DNA from: Klebsiella huaxiensis
GTDB lineage: Bacteria > Pseudomonadota > Gammaproteobacteria > Enterobacterales > Enterobacteriaceae
Length of the DNA stretch: 64,000 nt
Direction of reading: 5' to 3'
Assembly: GCF_003261575.2 (NCBI RefSeq)
Contig: NZ_CP036175.1
Coordinates: 4,402,001-4,466,000, forward strand
Shown: positions 60,499 to 64,000 of the stretch, piece after piece
Numbering within the stretch: position 1 is the stretch's first letter
Layout of the letters: every line of letters begins with the position of its first letter
Translations under genes and position numbers: made by a program
The notes under the pieces: model-generated
Told to the model about the DNA's origin: nothing
Databases searched by the model: none
What the model saw: the letters and a program-made list of their open reading frames with translations, nothing else

Positions 60499-61860
60499 TT
60501 ACTGCTGATGCTTAAGGATAAATTTCCCTTTCGGCGCGTGCGGGAAGCCCTGCTCGATGTCATAAATTACATCGCCGCGCAGGATGGTTTTGGTGATACG
60601 CGCACCAATCTTACGACCCACGTACGGGCTGACTTTATGGCGATACTCAAGGTCTTCCGCCTGCAGGATGTAGCTGCTGTTCGGCTGAATAAACACCAAG
60701 TCGGCATCTTTGCCTGGGGCAATACGACCTTTATGCTTAAGGCCGAAAATATCAGCAGCGTTAGTCGCCATCAGACGGGCAAATTGCGGCAGTGACATAC
60801 CGCGCTTCTGCACCGCTTCATCAAACATCACGTCCATGCAGCTTTGCAGACCGGCAATCCCGCCCCAGGCCTGCATGATGTTGCCCGCCTTCATTTCCGG
60901 CGGGCACGGAGAGTGATCAGAGACCAGGCAGTCGATTTCACCGTTGAACAGTTTTTCCCACAGGCCTTTCTGGTTTTCCGCGTCGCGGATCGGCGGAGAG
61001 CACTTCGCCAGGGTGCCAATCTCTTCGAACTGATCGGTATCCAGCACAAAGTAGTGTGGGCAGGATTCACAGGTAACGTCCTGCCCTTCCTGACGGGCGC
61101 GCGTGACTTCGGCAACCCCTTCCGGGCTGCTGACGTGGCACACGTGCAGGCGGCAACCGGCGACTTTCGCCAGATACAAAATGCGGCGAATCGCCTCAAC
61201 TTCGGTGAATACCGGGCGGGACGCGACGTAATCATGGGCGGTAACGCGACCTTCCCTTTTCGCCTCTTCGCCCAGCTCATCGCAGATCAGCGCGTTTTCG
61301 CAGTGCACCAGCACGGTCTGCTTCATTTCGGCCAGCTTTTGCACGCCTTTGAAGAACTGCCAGTCGTTGACGTCGCGGAAATCGTTGTCGATACCACGAT
61401 CGCCGCAGGTGGCGACGAAGCATTTGAAGCCCACAACGCCCACTTCATCCAGTTCATGCAGACGGTCCAGGTTATAGGAGACCAGTCCGCCAAGCTGCGC
61501 GGCGTCGATGGTCAGCTTGCCCTTCGCCGCATCAAATTTCAGCTCGATAGTTTCGCGATCGACGGTAGCAGGCAGCTGATTCAGCGGCATTTCAATCATC
61601 GTAGTGATGCCGCCTTTTGCCGCCGCGCGGGTACCGGTTTCGTAACCTTCCCAATGGGTACGGCCCGGTTCAGAGATGTGCGTATGCGCATCGACCATCC
61701 CCGGCGAAACGATCAGGCCCGAAGCATCCATCACCTGCTTCGCTTCACCGAGGTTTTCACCGATAGCGGCGATTTTACCGTCGGTTACTGCGATATCCAC
61801 CACCCGAGATTCGTTTTCCAGAATAACGGTGCCGTTTTTAATGATTAAATCAAAAGACAT
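60499..61860 (-). CDS. allB: Allantoinase AllB
   Basis: 453 residues, the E. coli AllB length. Cyclic amidohydrolase with binuclear metal ligands DAHTHISEPGRTHWEG (about 57-72), the carboxylated Lys in GFKCFVATCG (about 144-153), LVHCENALI (His about 186), HVCHVSSPEG (His about 242) and SDHSPCPPEM (Asp about 315). It hydrolyses allantoin to allantoate, the first step of the pathway. A short upstream frame (61850-61963) overlaps its start. Confidence 0.97.
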   Translation of the reverse strand: MSFDLIIKNGTVILENESRVVDIAVTDGKIAAIGENLGEAKQVMDASGLIVSPGMVDAHTHISEPGRTHWEGYETGTRAAAKGGITTMIEMPLNQLPATVDRETIELKFDAAKGKLTIDAAQLGGLVSYNLDRLHELDEVGVVGFKCFVATCGDRGIDNDFRDVNDWQFFKGVQKLAEMKQTVLVHCENALICDELGEEAKREGRVTAHDYVASRPVFTEVEAIRRILYLAKVAGCRLHVCHVSSPEGVAEVTRARQEGQDVTCESCPHYFVLDTDQFEEIGTLAKCSPPIRDAENQKGLWEKLFNGEIDCLVSDHSPCPPEMKAGNIMQAWGGIAGLQSCMDVMFDEAVQKRGMSLPQFARLMATNAADIFGLKHKGRIAPGKDADLVFIQPNSSYILQAEDLEYRHKVSPYVGRKIGARITKTILRGDVIYDIEQGFPHAPKGKFILKHQQ

Positions 61861-61963
61861 ATAAAACCCCTTGTATGTGTACAGATAAGTAACCCGCCAT
61901 ACTTCTGTTTGCAGCCATGCGGGCTGTAATACGAATGGCTTTGGGTATTGATGTTTCGTCCAT
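61850..61963 (-). CDS. Possible 37-codon leader peptide overlapping allB
   Basis: ATG at 61961-61963 opens a 37-codon frame (MDETSIPKAIRITARMAANR, ending QGVLYVF) whose stop falls just inside allB (TATGTCTTTTGA). GAGG lies about 12 nt upstream. Such an overlap could couple translation, but no homologue is known to me and it may be chance. Confidence 0.3.
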   Translation of the reverse strand: MDETSIPKAIRITARMAANRSMAGYLSVHIQGVLYVF

Positions 61964-61991
61964 GAAATAAAACTTCCTCACGATAATAAAA

Positions 61992-63446
61992 TCAGTTAGC
62001 CACACCCGGGCGCGAAGCATTATTCGGCAGCGCCCGTTTTTTAAGTAATGAGTACGCCGCAAAGGCGACAATAACGCCAACAAACCAGGACACGCGGGAG
62101 AAAGGCTCCAACAGCGGAATAAACTTCCCACCGAGCGACAAAATAACCGCCACAATCGTTACAACAAATGCAGTGACGTTAAATCCATTATCAAAATATT
62201 TATAATCACCGGGCGCGGTATACAGTTCGTCAAGATTAATTTGCCCACGCATGACGACAAAATAGTGCGCCATCATCACCCCAATAACCGGGCCAAGCAT
62301 GCCGCCGATAATATCGAGGAAGAGATAAATACTGTCCTGATTCTCCATTAATTTCCACGGACAAATCAGCAGGCTAATAATACTGGCAATCAGTACGCCA
62401 TTTTTATACGTCAGTTTCGTGGGGGCAATCGCCGCGATTTGATAGCCCGCCGGAATAATATTACCGGTAGCATTGGTTGAAATCGTGGTCATCAATATCA
62501 CCAGCACCGCAAAGAAAGAGGCAAACAGGCTGTCCCATTTCTGCACAATATCCAGCACGTTCCAAGTATCCATGCCGTAATGGATACTGGCACCAGCGAT
62601 AATGCACACCCCGGCAACCGCAAACAGAATATAAGCCACCACCAAGCCAAGGGTTTGGCCAAGAGCCTGATCGCGAAACGAGCGCGCGTTCTGGGTAAAG
62701 TCAGACGCGCTCACCGCTGGCGCCGCCCATACGGCAACCACCGCATTGATGACCACCAGGAACAAGAAACCAGTATGTTCCGCTTTTGCCACCCCGGTCG
62801 GCAGGTAGTCAAGGATCGGGCCGATCCCCACCAGCGAGATAGCCCAGATTGCCATGCCGCCGAAGACAATATAGATACAGGGATTCAGTATCGCGGTGAA
62901 TTTATTGAGAACTTTTCCGCCACCAAAACCAATACCAACGTTAATCAACCAGAAAACCAGAAAGGCGATCAGCCCCGGTAGCGACAGCCCCAGCAGCTTA
63001 AAATCACCGCCGAGCGTCAGAAACGATGGCCATAGTTTTCCTAATAAGATCAAAAAGGCCAGCGATCCTGCGTAGCATTGCAAACCAAACCACATAATCG
63101 CCGCAATGCCGCCCCTGAGCAGTCCGGGTAATAGCGCCCCGCGCACGCCATAAGAGGCTCGTAATATCATGGCGAAGGGTACCCCGTATTTACTTCCGGC
63201 GGCACCGTTAAACACCATCACCAGTGCAATAATAAAAGCGCTCAATATTATTGCCATCATAATACTAAACGTCGACAAACCTAGAATAAAAAAACCGCCA
63301 ACCATCACATAATTAGGTACGTTGTGTACGGAGCCCATCCATAAAGTAAAGTAGTTAAATGTTTTCCAGTTACGCTGCGATTCTATTTTTGGTAATAGAT
63401 CGTCGCTATAACCCCTGGCTTTGTAGAGATCTTGAGCTTGTTCCAT
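61992..63446 (-). CDS. allP: Allantoin permease AllP (YbbW)
   Basis: 484 residues, NCS1-family transporter with about 12 helices. It begins MEQAQDLYKARGYSDDLLPK and has FTLWMGSVHNVPNYVMVGGF (about 33-52, the conserved TM1 region), RASYGVRGALLPGLLRGG and PAVSASDFTQNARS. It imports allantoin for AllB. GAGGGA precedes the ATG. First of the leftward allP-allB-ybbY-glxK group; the ERIC at 63524-63650 lies upstream. Confidence 0.93.
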   Translation of the reverse strand: MEQAQDLYKARGYSDDLLPKIESQRNWKTFNYFTLWMGSVHNVPNYVMVGGFFILGLSTFSIMMAIILSAFIIALVMVFNGAAGSKYGVPFAMILRASYGVRGALLPGLLRGGIAAIMWFGLQCYAGSLAFLILLGKLWPSFLTLGGDFKLLGLSLPGLIAFLVFWLINVGIGFGGGKVLNKFTAILNPCIYIVFGGMAIWAISLVGIGPILDYLPTGVAKAEHTGFLFLVVINAVVAVWAAPAVSASDFTQNARSFRDQALGQTLGLVVAYILFAVAGVCIIAGASIHYGMDTWNVLDIVQKWDSLFASFFAVLVILMTTISTNATGNIIPAGYQIAAIAPTKLTYKNGVLIASIISLLICPWKLMENQDSIYLFLDIIGGMLGPVIGVMMAHYFVVMRGQINLDELYTAPGDYKYFDNGFNVTAFVVTIVAVILSLGGKFIPLLEPFSRVSWFVGVIVAFAAYSLLKKRALPNNASRPGVAN

Positions 63447-63523
63447 AATTCCCTCTTAATACGCATCGGATTACGTTTGTAAACAGGTTTAGCTATGTGG
63501 AACAAAAAATTATTATGCTTATT

Positions 63524-63650
63524 TATACCCTAAATAATTCGAGTTGCAGGAAGGCGGCGACGCTGGGAGTCCCCAGGAGCTTACTCCAGTAAGTGACTGG
63601 GGTGAGCGAGGAAAGCCAACGCACATGCAACTTAAAGTATGACGGGTATA
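63524..63650. repeat. ERIC element, canonical 127 bp
   Basis: It runs from TATACCCTAAATAATTCGAG to GTATGACGGGTATA, 127 bases with complementary ends. The central CCCCAGGAGCTTACTC and AGTAAGTGACTGGGGTGAGC correspond to the standard ERIC primer sites. It lies between allP and the convergent-side end of the MFS gene. Confidence 0.93.
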
Positions 63651-63656
63651 TATTTA

Positions 63657-64000
63657 TTATACTGGGATTGTCTTAGGCCGTATTTTGTTCTTACGCAAAG
63701 TAATGAGCGCAAACAGTATTGTTCCGGTAATCACTAATCCGGCAGACATCACAAAACTAATTTCTTTTGAACCGGTCAGGTCGGAAATAAAACCGGTGAG
63801 CGTCGGTGCAACCACTGCTGAACTCATACCAAAGAAATTAAATAAGCTGAAGGCGCGACCTAATGTTTTTGCCGATGCCTGCTCGGAGACGAACGAGATA
63901 AGTATCGGGTCAACGGCCATTTTGCCCAGCAGTCCATACAGCACCAGGCTAATCATCAGCATGGTGGTATTCGGCGACAGAACGGTAAACATCAACATGG
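63657..64000 (-). CDS. MFS transporter, C-terminal part (start beyond the window)
   Basis: The frame is open from the right edge of the window to a stop at 63657. About 113 codons are visible, covering the last four membrane helices of a major facilitator: GLLGKMAVDPILISFVSEQA, SLFNFFGMSSAVVAPTLTGF and AGLVITGTILFALITLRKN. It is transcribed in the same direction as allP and probably belongs to the allantoin/glyoxylate locus. E. coli has glxR-hyi-gcl at this position instead. Substrate unknown. Confidence 0.8.
   Translation of the reverse strand, partial: MLMFTVLSPNTTMLMISLVLYGLLGKMAVDPILISFVSEQASAKTLGRAFSLFNFFGMSSAVVAPTLTGFISDLTGSKEISFVMSAGLVITGTILFALITLRKNKIRPKTIPV

Noticed and set aside
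60844..61848. 334-codon plus-strand open frame
   Set aside because: Antisense to allB, which has all catalytic motifs; no ribosome site or family features.

Overview
The window is chromosomal DNA from a member of the Enterobacteriaceae. Nearly every core gene (lysS/lysU, dtpC, cadABC, folD, ybcJ, ybcI, cysS, ppiB, lpxH, purEK, the all genes) reads like its Escherichia coli counterpart, and ERIC and REP repeats occur between genes. The gene order is not that of E. coli, because yah, lysU-cad and argU-folD-all blocks, far apart in E. coli, lie side by side. A Klebsiella/Kluyvera/Citrobacter-like genome is possible, but the sequence alone does not name the species.

Layout. (1) 1-8.5 kb: the yahB-C-D-E-F-G-I-J cluster (LysR regulator, DUF1097 membrane protein, ankyrin protein, three FdrA/YlbE/YlbF-type proteins, carbamate kinase, Tat-dependent amidohydrolase). 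(2) 8.6-17.4 kb: lysyl-tRNA synthetase, peptide transporter dtpC and the lysine decarboxylase acid-stress system cadA, cadB, cadC. (3) 17.8-24.1 kb: a compact sugar operon (PfkB kinase, RpiR regulator, ribose-type ABC importer, TIM-barrel isomerase) of unknown substrate. (4) 24.6-33.2 kb: a GNAT acetyltransferase, a Fur-box-preceded TonB receptor with a YncE-like beta-propeller, and a large subtilisin-type autotransporter. (5) 33.3-40.4 kb: an AT-rich fimbrial island (LuxR-type regulator, pilin, usher, chaperone, adhesin) ending at tRNA-Arg(UCU). (6) 41-48.7 kb: housekeeping genes folD, ybcJ, an SDR, ybcI, cysS, ppiB, lpxH, purE, purK. (7) 48.9-64 kb: the allantoin locus on both strands: carbamate kinase, ylbF, ylbE, fdrA (allKHGF), then allD, allC, allE, glxK, ybbY, allB, allP and an MFS transporter cut by the window edge.

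The most informative event is in the allantoin locus. A complete 768-bp IS1 (53553-54320) sits exactly between the 5' end of fdrA and the interior of allD. It has no target-site duplication, and about 6 codons of fdrA, the whole divergent promoter region and about 77 codons of allD are gone. This is the expected scar of an IS1 adjacent deletion. It removes ureidoglycolate dehydrogenase, which makes oxalurate, the substrate of the neighbouring oxamate carbamoyltransferase (FdrA/YlbE/YlbF) and carbamate kinase. It also leaves allC and allE without their native promoter.

The yah cluster at the left end is a second, paralogous set of the same parts (YahE/F/G = YlbF/FdrA/YlbE type; YahI = carbamate kinase) plus an exported amidohydrolase and an AllS-like regulator. 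It therefore looks like a second, uncharacterised carbamoyltransferase-carbamate kinase catabolic route. It is the best candidate in this window for an undescribed system.
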